Positions 1 through 8,402 of a DNA stretch of 64,000 bases are shown here, piece after piece (positions within the stretch are counted from its first letter, which is position 1; each line of letters starts with the position of its first letter). The notes under the pieces were generated by a model. It saw nothing but the letters and a program-made list of their open reading frames with translations. It was not told the DNA's origin and did no database searches. The position numbers were made by a program, and so were the translations under genes. The stretch is taken from assembly GCA_965227645.1 (NCBI GenBank), contig OZ245773.1, positions 4,960,001 through 5,024,000 on the forward strand, written 5' to 3'. Source of the stretch: Flavimaribacter sp024343425. GTDB lineage: Bacteria > Pseudomonadota > Alphaproteobacteria > Rhizobiales > Rhizobiaceae.

Positions 1-1243
1 ACCAGGTGTCGACGATAGGACATTTTCCCTCGCCCACGATGTTGTAATACCACTCCCAGGCTTCCGGATTGATCGGCTCGCCAACAGATCCGAGCGTGCG
101 CAGGGATTTTCGCGAGGTCGACGCGACGTGGGAATCGCCTGCGCCCATAAGCGCGCGGATCGCCGTCGGCGCGGTATAGAAGATGTTGACCTGATGCTTG
201 TCGCAGACTTCCCAGAACCGCGCAGGCGTTGGATAGTTCGGAACGCCTTCGAACATCAGGGTCGTGGCGCCGTTGGCGAGCGGTCCGTAGACGATGTAGG
301 AGTGGCCCGTCACCCAGCCGATATCGGCTGAACACCAGTAAATGTCTCCTGGATGGTAGTCGAAGACATATTCGTGGGTCATCGAGGCGTAGACGAGATA
401 ACCGCCTGTTGTGTGAAGAACGCCCTTCGGCTTGCCGGTCGATCCTGACGTGTAGAGAATGAAGAGCGGGTCTTCAGCCTTCATCTTCGCCGGCGCGCAT
501 TTCGGTTTCGCCAGCCGCATCGCCTCGTCGTAGTCGATATCGCGATCTTCATACCAGTCGACCTTGCCGTGGGTGCGGCGCACCACCAGCACATTGCGCA
601 CCTCAACGCCGTCGCGCGCGGCGTGTTCGACAGCCTTGTCGGTGTTCGCTTTCAGCGGAATGACGCGGCCGCCGCGTAAACCTTCGTCTGCGGTGATGAT
701 GAAGGTCGAGTTGCAGTCGACGACGCGTCCGGCGAGGGCGTCCGGGGAGAATCCGCCGAAGACGATCGAGTGGATCGCTCCGATCCGGGCGCAGGCCAGC
801 ATCGCATAGGCGGCCTCGAGGATCATCGGCATGTAGATGGTGACGCGGTCGCCCTTCTTCACGCCATTGGATTTCATCACATTGGCGAGCCGGCAGACCT
901 GCTCGTAAAGTTCGTTGTACGTGACCTTCTTGTCTTCATAGGGATTGTCGCCCTCCCAGATGATGGCGATCTGGTCTCCACGCTTCTTCAGATGCCGGTC
1001 GATGCAGTTGTACGAAACGTTGGTGACGCCGTCCTCGTACCATTTGATCAGCACGTCGCCGGTGAAGCTCGTGTTCTTGACTTTGGTGTACGGCTTGAAC
1101 CAGTCGATGCGCTTGCCGTGCTTTTTCCAGAACTTCTCCGGATTCTTGATGCTCTGCTGATACCAGTCGAGATAGGTTTCGTTGTCGATCAGGGCGCGTT
1201 TTTTGACGGATTTCGGTACTTTATGTGTCTTGGGTTCGAACAT
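1..1243 (-). CDS. acs: Acetyl-CoA synthetase, N-terminal part (runs off the left edge)
   Basis: Forms acetyl-CoA from acetate, ATP and CoA through acetyl-AMP in the cytoplasm. Reading leftward from ATG at 1243-1241, the protein begins MFEPKTHKVPK and has the N-terminal signature of bacterial Acs (WKKHGKRIDWFKPYTKVKN), the conserved VFGGFS stretch, and the adenylation P-loop YTSGSTGKPKG, followed by TGHSYIVYGPLANGATT. About 414 codons are present; full-length enzymes are about 650, so the C-terminal third, including the mobile lysine domain, lies outside the window. A strong Shine-Dalgarno (AAGGAGG) lies just upstream of the ATG, which fixes the start. It is divergent from trcR. The family call is secure; acetate rather than propionate specificity is inferred from overall resemblance. 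Confidence 0.95.
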   Translation of the reverse strand, partial: MFEPKTHKVPKSVKKRALIDNETYLDWYQQSIKNPEKFWKKHGKRIDWFKPYTKVKNTSFTGDVLIKWYEDGVTNVSYNCIDRHLKKRGDQIAIIWEGDNPYEDKKVTYNELYEQVCRLANVMKSNGVKKGDRVTIYMPMILEAAYAMLACARIGAIHSIVFGGFSPDALAGRVVDCNSTFIITADEGLRGGRVIPLKANTDKAVEHAARDGVEVRNVLVVRRTHGKVDWYEDRDIDYDEAMRLAKPKCAPAKMKAEDPLFILYTSGSTGKPKGVLHTTGGYLVYASMTHEYVFDYHPGDIYWCSADIGWVTGHSYIVYGPLANGATTLMFEGVPNYPTPARFWEVCDKHQVNIFYTAPTAIRALMGAGDSHVASTSRKSLRTLGSVGEPINPEAWEWYYNIVGEGKCPIVDTW

Positions 1244-1479
1244 ACGATCCTCCTTCGCTGTCAGTCTCCGACGGTCGCTCCTGCAGGCGTCCGCTCCCGG
1301 TCTTTGTCTCCCCTTAATAGCAGGTGAAACACCGAGGGCAATTAGACAAATGGCCGTGATGGTTCTTCTCTTCGTTGCATTCGGCGCGAAACGTCGTTAT
1401 ATAGCGCGTCAATTCCCGGAAATTGTGGTGATCTACCACGACCCGCTTACCGGAGCGGGCGGACAGGAGAAGTATATTC

Positions 1480-2184
1480 ATGTCACAACAACTGCTTATG
1501 CCCAAAGCCACAGCGGTCTGGCTGGTCGACAACACGGCTTTGACCTTCGACCAGATCGCCCAGTTCTGCAAGCTGCATCCGCTGGAAGTCAAGGCGATCG
1601 CCGACGGCGAGTCGGCGCAGGGCATCAAGGGGCTCGATCCTATCCAGACCGGTCAGCTTTCGCGTGACGAAATCGCTGCGGGCGAAGCCGATTCCGGACA
1701 CAAGCTGAAGCTTTCGAACCCGAAGGTGCATGTTCCCGAACTCAAGCGCAAAGGGCCGCGCTATACGCCGGTGTCCAAGCGCCAGGATCGGCCCAATGCT
1801 ATTTTGTGGCTGGTGCGCAATCATCCTGAACTGCGCGACGCGCAGATCTCGCGTCTGGTTGGCACGACGAAGTCGACAATCGAGCAGATTCGCAATCGCA
1901 CGCACTGGAATTCCGCCAATTTGACGCCGCTCGATCCGGTGACGCTCGGCCTTTGCACCCAGATCGATCTCGATCTCGAGGTGGAGAAGGCCGCCAGGGA
2001 AAGGCCGTCCGAAGTGGTCGCCAAGCCCGACGACACCTTGCTGCCGGCGCAGGAAACCGAGAAGATGGTTTTCGATGCCTCGCCTCCCTCTCCCAAAGAG
2101 GAAGAAAAGGAGATCGACGCCGATGCGGTCTTCGCCAAACTCAGCTCGCTGAAGAGCGACAAGAGCGACGATCAGCCGGAATAA
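1480..2184 (+). CDS. trcR: DUF1013 family cell-cycle transcriptional regulator TrcR
   Basis: A 234-residue soluble protein starting MSQQLLMPKATAVWLVDNT. This opening, the central block RYTPVSKRQDRPNAILWLVRNHPEL and the helix-turn-helix-like stretch ISRLVGTTKSTIEQIRNRTHW are characteristic of the alphaproteobacterial DUF1013 family, whose Caulobacter and Rhodobacter-type members are described as cell-cycle transcriptional regulators. The C-terminal third is acidic, low in complexity and probably disordered. The ATG is preceded by an ACAGGAGA ribosome-binding site. The 236-base gap to acs presumably carries both promoters. The family call is firm; the regulatory role is carried over from the family. 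Confidence 0.85.
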   Translation: MSQQLLMPKATAVWLVDNTALTFDQIAQFCKLHPLEVKAIADGESAQGIKGLDPIQTGQLSRDEIAAGEADSGHKLKLSNPKVHVPELKRKGPRYTPVSKRQDRPNAILWLVRNHPELRDAQISRLVGTTKSTIEQIRNRTHWNSANLTPLDPVTLGLCTQIDLDLEVEKAARERPSEVVAKPDDTLLPAQETEKMVFDASPPSPKEEEKEIDADAVFAKLSSLKSDKSDDQPE

Positions 2185-2318
2185 TCATAATCATCGGCTG
2201 GCGCCGAGCCTGTTTGAAGCGGCGTCAGCAGCGCGATTGTGCGCAGCGCTGGCGCCTGTCCGGGTTTTTCAGACTCGTGGTTGCTTGACTCCCACTCGTG
2301 ATTTTGGAATCTATACAA

Positions 2319-2333
2319 GAACAAAACATGAAC
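2319..2333. promoter_or_regulatory. SOS (LexA) box upstream of imuA
   Basis: Direct repeat GAAC-N7-GAAC, the established alphaproteobacterial LexA-binding pattern. It ends 13 bases before the imuA start codon, as expected for a damage-inducible mutasome operon. No other perfect copy was noticed beside a start codon elsewhere in the window. Confidence 0.85.
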
Positions 2334-2346
2334 AAGTGGGCTGATA

Positions 2347-3192
2347 ATGCGACGCGATCAGGCGAAGCAGACGATCGGGATATTGCGTGACGCCGTCGCC
2401 GGAATTGACCGGCGGCATGCCGGCGTCGGCGGCGCGGCGTGGACGGACGGCTCTGCCGATGGCGGTGTGGGGTTCGGCTTCCCGCCCCTCGACGATGTCT
2501 TCAAAGGCGGCTTTCCCGTCCATGCCCTGCACGAGATTCGCTGCCCGCTGACCCGGGATATCGGCGCCGCTACAGGCTTTCTGGCGGCAGTGCTTGTCGC
2601 CTGTCTGAAGGACCGACAAGGTCCTGTCGTCTGGATCGCCGATCCGGCGGCGCGCCTGGAAAGCGGTGAGATTTTTCCGGCGGGACTTTCCATGTTCGGC
2701 GTCGATCCGTCGCGTTTGCTTGTCATCCATCCTGCGGAACTGAAGTCGGCGCTCTGGGCAAGCGACGAGGCCGCCGGATGCCATGATCTGGCGGCGGTGA
2801 TCTTCCACCTGCGCGGCAATCCCGGCCTTTGCGACATGACGGCGACGCGTCGCCTGATGATGAAGGCGCGCGGCAGCAGGGTCTTCGCCTGCATTCTCAG
2901 GCAAGCGGGGGAAGAAGAAGCGAGCGCGGTCGCCACGCGCTGGCGCGTGCAGGCGCGACCGTCGCTTGCCGACGCCATATTCGAAGGGGGCATCGGTCCA
3001 TTGCGGCTGGACCTTGCCCTCGAACGCAACCGACATGGCCGGACGGGGCAATGGGCCATTGCATGGAATCACCGGAGTCGCCGCTTTGAACAGGTCCCAA
3101 CGCATTTTGTCGATCGCCCTGCCCTGCCTTTCGATCGACCGCATGGCGCGCCGCAAAAGGGGCAGGTCGTGGCGCTTGACCGGGCGTCCTGA
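2347..3192 (+). CDS. imuA: ImuA, RecA-like component of the SOS mutasome
   Basis: First gene of the imuA-imuB-dnaE2 damage-induced mutagenesis operon. ImuA proteins are RecA-like accessory factors that work with ImuB and the polymerase DnaE2 in translesion synthesis. The 281-residue product shows the family features: VGFGFPPLDDVFKGGFPVHALHEI near residue 45, then TGFLAAVLVACLKDRQGPVVWIAD and the ARLESGEIFPAGLSMFGVDPSRLLVI block. The C-terminal ~35 codons overlap the proposed imuB start by 107 bases. The ribosome-binding site is weak (GTGGGC). Identity is supported mostly by the operon order, the SOS box and the conserved central blocks. Confidence 0.88.
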   Translation: MRRDQAKQTIGILRDAVAGIDRRHAGVGGAAWTDGSADGGVGFGFPPLDDVFKGGFPVHALHEIRCPLTRDIGAATGFLAAVLVACLKDRQGPVVWIADPAARLESGEIFPAGLSMFGVDPSRLLVIHPAELKSALWASDEAAGCHDLAAVIFHLRGNPGLCDMTATRRLMMKARGSRVFACILRQAGEEEASAVATRWRVQARPSLADAIFEGGIGPLRLDLALERNRHGRTGQWAIAWNHRSRRFEQVPTHFVDRPALPFDRPHGAPQKGQVVALDRAS

Positions 3193-4675
3193 CGTCCCGC
3201 CGCTCGCCGCCATTGCCAGGATCAGGAACGCCCAGCGAATCGTCGCCGTCGAGGAAGAAGGCGAGCGGGCGGGGCTGCGTCGTGGCCAGAGCCTGAGCGA
3301 CGCCCGGGCGCTGGCGCCTGATCTCGACAGTTTCGACCATGATGCGGAGGCCGACATGGCCCTGCTCACATCGGTCGCCATATGGTGTGACCGCTATACG
3401 CCGCTGGTCGCGATCGATCAGCCGTCGGATGCGATCGCCGGCGGTTGCGGCGGCCTTTTCCTGGATATTTCCGGCTGCGTTCATCTCTTCGGCGGCGAGC
3501 AGGCCATGCTTGACGACGTGACCGCCCGTCTGCGTGGCGCGGGATTTGCCGCCCAGGCGGCGGTCGCCGACACGGCCGGGGCGGCCTGGGCGGCCGCGCG
3601 CTATGGAGACAGGCGGATCGTCGAGCCGGGCGACCAGCTGGGCGCCCTCGGCGGACTGCCGCTCGCCGCGCTCCGGCTCGATCCCGACTGCATCGACATG
3701 CTGGGCAAGCTCGGCCTGCGCACGATCGGCTGTATCGCGGATCTGCCCCGGGCGCCGCTTGCCGCCCGCTTCGGCGCTCAGCTCTTGCGACGGCTCGACC
3801 AGGCGCTCGGCCGCGAGGAGGAGGTCATTCAGCCACGGCTGCCGACGGCGGAATTGGCGTCGGAGAAGATCTTCGCCGAGCCGGTCGCCCTGCAGGAGGA
3901 CATCGAACGGACGATCGGTCTGCTCGCCGCCAATCTGCAGCCTTTGATGGATGCGAGACAGGTCGGCGCCCGCCGGCTCGAATTGCGGCTCTTCCGGGTA
4001 GACGGCAAGGTCGCTGCGATCGAGGTCCGGTCCGCCGGTCCGGTTCACACGCCCGATCGCATTCAAATGTTGTTTCGCGAACGTATCGCCGGGTTCCACG
4101 AGGATCTTGACGCCGGGTTCGGCTTCGACCTGATCCGGCTGAATGTCCTGGAAAGCCAGGAGCGTTCGGTTCGGCAGGGCGATCTTGTCTCTGGCGCCCA
4201 TGCGCATGAGGCCTTCGACAGCCTGGTCGACCGGCTGGGCGCGCGTCTCGGCGTCGACCGCGTGCTGCGCCTTGCCGCGGTAGACGCGCATATTCCCGAA
4301 CGCAGTTTTGGTCTTGTTTCGGCCGCAGGAGATGGTCCGGACAGCTCCGGTTTCGCGGTCGCCGCCGATGCGCCTTGCGTTCTCACGCGGCCGCTTTTGC
4401 TGTTTGATCGGCCGGAGCTTGTCGAGGCGATCGCCGAGGCGCCGGACGGGCCGCCGGTCCGCTTCCGCTGGCGAAGAGCGGTCTATCGCATTGTGCGCTC
4501 GGAGGGGCCGGAACGGATTGGCGCGCAATGGTGGCTGGAAGGCCGCGGCAGCCGAAGCCGCGACTATTATCGCGTGGAGGATGACGAGGGCCATCGCTTC
4601 TGGATATTCCGGCACGGCCTTTTCGGGCGCGAGACCGCCCATCCGAAATGGTACATGCACGGATTGTTCGCATGA
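3086..4675 (+). CDS. imuB: ImuB, catalytically inactive Y-family polymerase homologue
   Basis: ImuB is the hub of the mutasome. It is a Y-family polymerase relative without the catalytic acidic residues that recruits DnaE2 and the beta clamp. The proposed start is TTG at 3086, giving LNRSQRILSIALPCLSIDRMARRK, where family members begin; the frame is open further upstream (to 2966) but that part only overlaps imuA. An AGTC/CGGAG-like ribosome-binding site lies about 10 bases upstream. Length is 529 residues, normal for the family. The C-terminus YRVEDDEGHRFWIFRHGLFG and HPKWYMHGLFA is typical of ImuB. The stop overlaps the dnaE2 start as ATGA, indicating translational coupling. Confidence 0.9.
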   Translation: MNRSQRILSIALPCLSIDRMARRKRGRSWRLTGRPDVPPLAAIARIRNAQRIVAVEEEGERAGLRRGQSLSDARALAPDLDSFDHDAEADMALLTSVAIWCDRYTPLVAIDQPSDAIAGGCGGLFLDISGCVHLFGGEQAMLDDVTARLRGAGFAAQAAVADTAGAAWAAARYGDRRIVEPGDQLGALGGLPLAALRLDPDCIDMLGKLGLRTIGCIADLPRAPLAARFGAQLLRRLDQALGREEEVIQPRLPTAELASEKIFAEPVALQEDIERTIGLLAANLQPLMDARQVGARRLELRLFRVDGKVAAIEVRSAGPVHTPDRIQMLFRERIAGFHEDLDAGFGFDLIRLNVLESQERSVRQGDLVSGAHAHEAFDSLVDRLGARLGVDRVLRLAAVDAHIPERSFGLVSAAGDGPDSSGFAVAADAPCVLTRPLLLFDRPELVEAIAEAPDGPPVRFRWRRAVYRIVRSEGPERIGAQWWLEGRGSRSRDYYRVEDDEGHRFWIFRHGLFGRETAHPKWYMHGLFA

Positions 4676-7600
4676 CTGATCCCCGATATGCCGAACTCGC
4701 CGTGACGACGAATTTCTCCTTCCTGCGCGGCGCCTCCCATCCGGAGGAGATGGTGGCCGAGGCTGCGAGACTTGGTCTTGCAGGCGTCAGCGTGACGGAC
4801 CGCAATTCGCTGGCCGGCGTCGTGCGCGGCCACATGGCGGCGAAAGAGGCGGGCGTCGCCTATGCGCCCGGTTGCCGGCTGGTGTTTTCCGACGGAACGC
4901 CGGATATCCTCGTCTGGCCCGAGGATCGGCCGGCCCATGGCCGGCTGTGCGAACTTCTGACGGCCGGCAAGCGGCGCGCGCCGAAAGGCGAATGCCATCT
5001 CGGCCTTGACGATCTCGCCGCCCATGGAGGAGGCCTCGTCATGGCGGTCATGACCCCGCAGACCCTGCCGCAGCGCGAGCCGGTGGCGCTCGAATATCTG
5101 AGAGACTGCTTCGGGGATTATGTTTATCTCGCGGCCTCGCGACGCTTTGCGGAATACGACCAGCGTTGTCTTGCGGGGCTCGGCGCGATGGCGAAACGCA
5201 CGGGCGCGCCGCTGCTCGCCGTCGGGGACGCGCTCTACCATCGGCCCGAGCGCCGTTTTCTGCAGGATGTGGTGAGCTGCATTCGCGAACATGTTTCGCT
5301 GCGTGAAGCCGGCCGGATGCTGGAGCCCAATGCCGAGCGGCATTTGCGCGACGCCGCGGAAATGACGCGTCTTTTCAAGGGATATGAAGAAGCGGTCGCC
5401 CGCACGGTGGAAGTATTCAGCCGGCTACATTTCTCTGTGGACGATTTGAAATACCAGTATCCGGAAGAGCCGACCGGCAGCCCGCTGCCGCCGCAGAAGA
5501 CGCTGGAAAAGCTCACGGCGGAAGGCCTCGCGCAGCGTTATCCGCACGGCGCGCCTCGGAAAGTTCTGAAGGCGATCGACCATGAACTGGATCTGATAGG
5601 ACGGCTGGAATACGCCCCCTACTTTCTTACGGTCTACGACATCGTTCGCTTCGCCAGAAGTCAGAACATCCTGTGCCAGGGGCGTGGTTCGGCCGCCAAT
5701 TCCGCCGTCTGTTACTGTCTCGGCATTACCGAGGTGGATCCGGAGAAGACGGATCTTCTGTTCGAGCGCTTTATTTCGGAAGAACGCAACGAGCCGCCGG
5801 ATATCGACGTCGATTTCGAGCATGAACGGCGCGAGGAAGTAATCCAGTATATCTACGAAAAATACGGACGGGAGCATGCGGGACTGGCCGCCACGGTTGT
5901 CAGCTATCGCGGGCGATCGGCGGTCCGCGAGGTCGGCAAGGTCTTTGGTCTGTCGGATGACACGATCACAGCGATCAGCGGCGTCCGGTGGGGTTCGTCG
6001 TCCTCGAAGCTGGGCGAGGAGGATGCGCGCAGGGCCGGCCTCGATCCGGACGACCGGCATCTCATGCAGGCGCTCGACCTCGCTTCCCAGCTCATCGGAT
6101 TCCCGCGGCACCTGTCGCAGCATGTCGGCGGGTTCGTGATTACGCGTGACCGGCTGAGCTCGGTCATTCCCATCGAGAATGCGGCGATGGAGGGGCGCAC
6201 CGTCGTCGAGTGGGACAAGGACGACCTAGAATGCGCCGGCATCCTCAAGATCGACGTGCTGGCGCTCGGCATGCTGAGCTGCGTGCGCAAGGCTTTAGAA
6301 TTGCTCAGAATCCATTACGGGAGGCAAGAGACCCTGGCGTCGCTCCCGGATGGCGACAGACACGTCTACGACATGATCTGCGAGGCCGATACGGTTGGCG
6401 TTTTCCAGATCGAGAGTCGCGCCCAGATGTCGATGCTGCCGCGGCTGCGTCCGCGCTGTTATTATGACCTCGTCATCGAAGTGGCCATTGTCCGGCCGGG
6501 GCCGATCCAGGGCGATATGGTGCATCCCTATCTGCGCCGCCGCCAGGGCAAGGAAGAAGTCAGCTATCCCAAGAAGGAGTTGGAAGGCGTTCTCGCCAAG
6601 ACGCTGGGCGTGCCGCTTTTTCAGGAGCAGGCCATGAACATCGCCATCGTGGCCGCCGGTTTCACGCCCGGCGAAGCCGACAAGCTCAGACGCGCCATGG
6701 CGACCTTCCGGCGGGTGGGCACCATTCACTCTTTCCGCGCCAAGATGGTCGAGGGAATGGTCGCCAACGGCTATGAGCAGGATTTCGCCGAGCATTGCTT
6801 CAGCCAGATCGAGGGCTTCGGCGAGTACGGGTTTCCGGAAAGCCATGCGGCGAGCTTCGCCCTGCTCGTCTATGTCTCATGCTGGCTGAAATGCTACTAC
6901 CCGGATGTCTTTTGCGCAGCGATCCTGAACGCCCAGCCGATGGGCTTCTACGCGCCGGCCCAGCTCATTCGCGACGCCCGAGAGCACGGGGTCGCGATGC
7001 GCTGCGTCGACGTCAATCACTCCGACTGGCTGTCGACGCTGGAAGATTGCACGCCGGCGGAGCTGGAAGCGGCGCCCGGCGCCGTGTCGCGCCGTTTCGC
7101 CGTAATGAAGGGGGTGATGAAAAACACCCATGCGGTGCGCCTCGGACTTCACCAGATCAAGGGATTCGGCGAGGAAAATGCGACCATGCTGATCGACAAC
7201 AGGGGCCGGGGCTATGACAGCGTGCGGGATTTGTGGATGCGTTCCGGCCTGCCCCGGCGCGCCATCCAGCTGCTTGCCGAAGCGGACGCCTTTTCTTCGC
7301 TCGGGCTCAGCCGTCGCGATGCGCTGTGGGCGGTGCGGGCGCTCGATCCGCTGGGCGCGGCCGAACGTCTGCCGCTCTTCGCCATTAGCGGACAAAATAA
7401 CTTGCAAAAAGAAAGTGAAATTATGTTGCCGCCCATGCCGCTCGGTGAACAGGTTCTCAACGACTATCGCAGCCTCACCTATTCGCTGCGCGCTCATCCG
7501 GTTTCCTTCGTACGCCCGGTTCTGGAGCAAAAGGGTTATCGCCGAAACGGGGATTTACAGGACGTCGCCCCCGGGCGTTTCGTTACGGTCGCCGGGCTGG

Positions 7601-8013
7601 TGCTGGTGCGGCAGCGGCCGGGTTCGGCCAATGGCGTCGTTTTCGAGACGATCGAGGATGAAACCGGCGTCGCCAACGCCATCGTCTGGCCGAAAGTATT
7701 CGAGCGCTATCGCACGATCGTGCTCGGCAGCCGTTTCGTCGGCATTTGCGGGCCGTTGCAATCACAGGAGGGGGTCATCCATGTCGTCGCCCGGCAGCTG
7801 CTGGATCTTACGCCGCTTCTCGCGTCGCTCGCTGATCTGAACCAGCCTGTCGACGGACTTGCCCGGGCTGACGAGGTTCGCAGGCAGCAACCGCCGCGCA
7901 AGACGCCGCGCGGCATAATGATACGGGAGCGCGTCGCCGGCGCCGGCTCATCGAAAAATCTGCAACAGGCGCCAAACCGGTCGATCCTGCCGAAGGGACG
8001 GAATTTTCACTAA
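4672..8013 (+). CDS. dnaE2: Error-prone DNA polymerase III alpha subunit DnaE2
   Basis: The catalytic polymerase of the SOS mutasome, replicating across damaged template with ImuA and ImuB. It has 1113 residues from ATG 4672 (MTDPRYAELAVTTNFSFLRG), chosen because it overlaps the imuB stop as ATGA. Domains in order are PHP (about 1-210), polymerase palm with RGSAANSAVCYCLGIT and catalytic PDIDVDF (D377, D379, D381), fingers, helix-hairpin-helix (about residues 820-870, HQIKGFGEENA) and a C-terminal OB fold (about 965-1060, TVAGLVLVRQRPGSANGVVF). The short C-terminus without a tau-binding tail is what separates DnaE2 from replicative DnaE1. Its stop overlaps the stop of the convergent DUF454 gene by 4 bases. 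Confidence 0.96.
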   Translation: MTDPRYAELAVTTNFSFLRGASHPEEMVAEAARLGLAGVSVTDRNSLAGVVRGHMAAKEAGVAYAPGCRLVFSDGTPDILVWPEDRPAHGRLCELLTAGKRRAPKGECHLGLDDLAAHGGGLVMAVMTPQTLPQREPVALEYLRDCFGDYVYLAASRRFAEYDQRCLAGLGAMAKRTGAPLLAVGDALYHRPERRFLQDVVSCIREHVSLREAGRMLEPNAERHLRDAAEMTRLFKGYEEAVARTVEVFSRLHFSVDDLKYQYPEEPTGSPLPPQKTLEKLTAEGLAQRYPHGAPRKVLKAIDHELDLIGRLEYAPYFLTVYDIVRFARSQNILCQGRGSAANSAVCYCLGITEVDPEKTDLLFERFISEERNEPPDIDVDFEHERREEVIQYIYEKYGREHAGLAATVVSYRGRSAVREVGKVFGLSDDTITAISGVRWGSSSSKLGEEDARRAGLDPDDRHLMQALDLASQLIGFPRHLSQHVGGFVITRDRLSSVIPIENAAMEGRTVVEWDKDDLECAGILKIDVLALGMLSCVRKALELLRIHYGRQETLASLPDGDRHVYDMICEADTVGVFQIESRAQMSMLPRLRPRCYYDLVIEVAIVRPGPIQGDMVHPYLRRRQGKEEVSYPKKELEGVLAKTLGVPLFQEQAMNIAIVAAGFTPGEADKLRRAMATFRRVGTIHSFRAKMVEGMVANGYEQDFAEHCFSQIEGFGEYGFPESHAASFALLVYVSCWLKCYYPDVFCAAILNAQPMGFYAPAQLIRDAREHGVAMRCVDVNHSDWLSTLEDCTPAELEAAPGAVSRRFAVMKGVMKNTHAVRLGLHQIKGFGEENATMLIDNRGRGYDSVRDLWMRSGLPRRAIQLLAEADAFSSLGLSRRDALWAVRALDPLGAAERLPLFAISGQNNLQKESEIMLPPMPLGEQVLNDYRSLTYSLRAHPVSFVRPVLEQKGYRRNGDLQDVAPGRFVTVAGLVLVRQRPGSANGVVFETIEDETGVANAIVWPKVFERYRTIVLGSRFVGICGPLQSQEGVIHVVARQLLDLTPLLASLADLNQPVDGLARADEVRRQQPPRKTPRGIMIRERVAGAGSSKNLQQAPNRSILPKGRNFH

Positions 8014-8402
8014 CCGCCGGCGTCGGGCGGCGGCGAAGGTCGCGTCAGGATGAAAAGACCCATTACAATCAGCACGCCGACCTGAATCGCGATGATCCAG
8101 CTTGTGACGCCAACGGCGAAGCTGATTGCCAGAACGGCGGCCATCGCGACAATGGACAGCCGCTTGCCGCGGGGAGAAATGGCGCGATGATCGCGCCAAT
8201 CGCGGATCGGGGGTCCAAAGCGCGGATGATTGACCAGCCAGTCATGCAGCCGGTCCGAACTGCGGGCAAAACAGTACGCCGACAGGATCAGAAACGGCGT
8301 GGTCGGCACCAGCGGCAGCACGACGCCGGCTATGCCGGCGCCAAAACTCAGAAAGCCGGCGGCAAGCCAGAGATACCGCACAACCGGGCCGGAAGCCGTC
8401 AT
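8010..8402 (-). CDS. DUF454 (YbaN-like) small inner-membrane protein
   Basis: A 130-residue membrane protein with the DUF454/YbaN pattern: a first hydrophobic segment (VRYLWLAAGFLSFGAGIAG), then VVLPLVPTTPFLILSAYCFARSS, a loop with the HPRFGPPIRDWRDHRAISPRGK signature, and two further transmembrane segments ending in GLFILTRP. It is translationally coupled to the upstream decarboxylase gene (ATGA overlap at 8399-8402). The function of DUF454 proteins is not established; the pairing with a decarboxylase may be incidental. Confidence 0.82.
   Translation of the reverse strand: MTASGPVVRYLWLAAGFLSFGAGIAGVVLPLVPTTPFLILSAYCFARSSDRLHDWLVNHPRFGPPIRDWRDHRAISPRGKRLSIVAMAAVLAISFAVGVTSWIIAIQVGVLIVMGLFILTRPSPPPDAGG

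Noticed and set aside
2897..4660. Minus-strand open frame of 587 codons over imuB
   Set aside because: Antisense shadow in a high-GC gene; no family motifs, while the plus strand encodes a clear ImuB.
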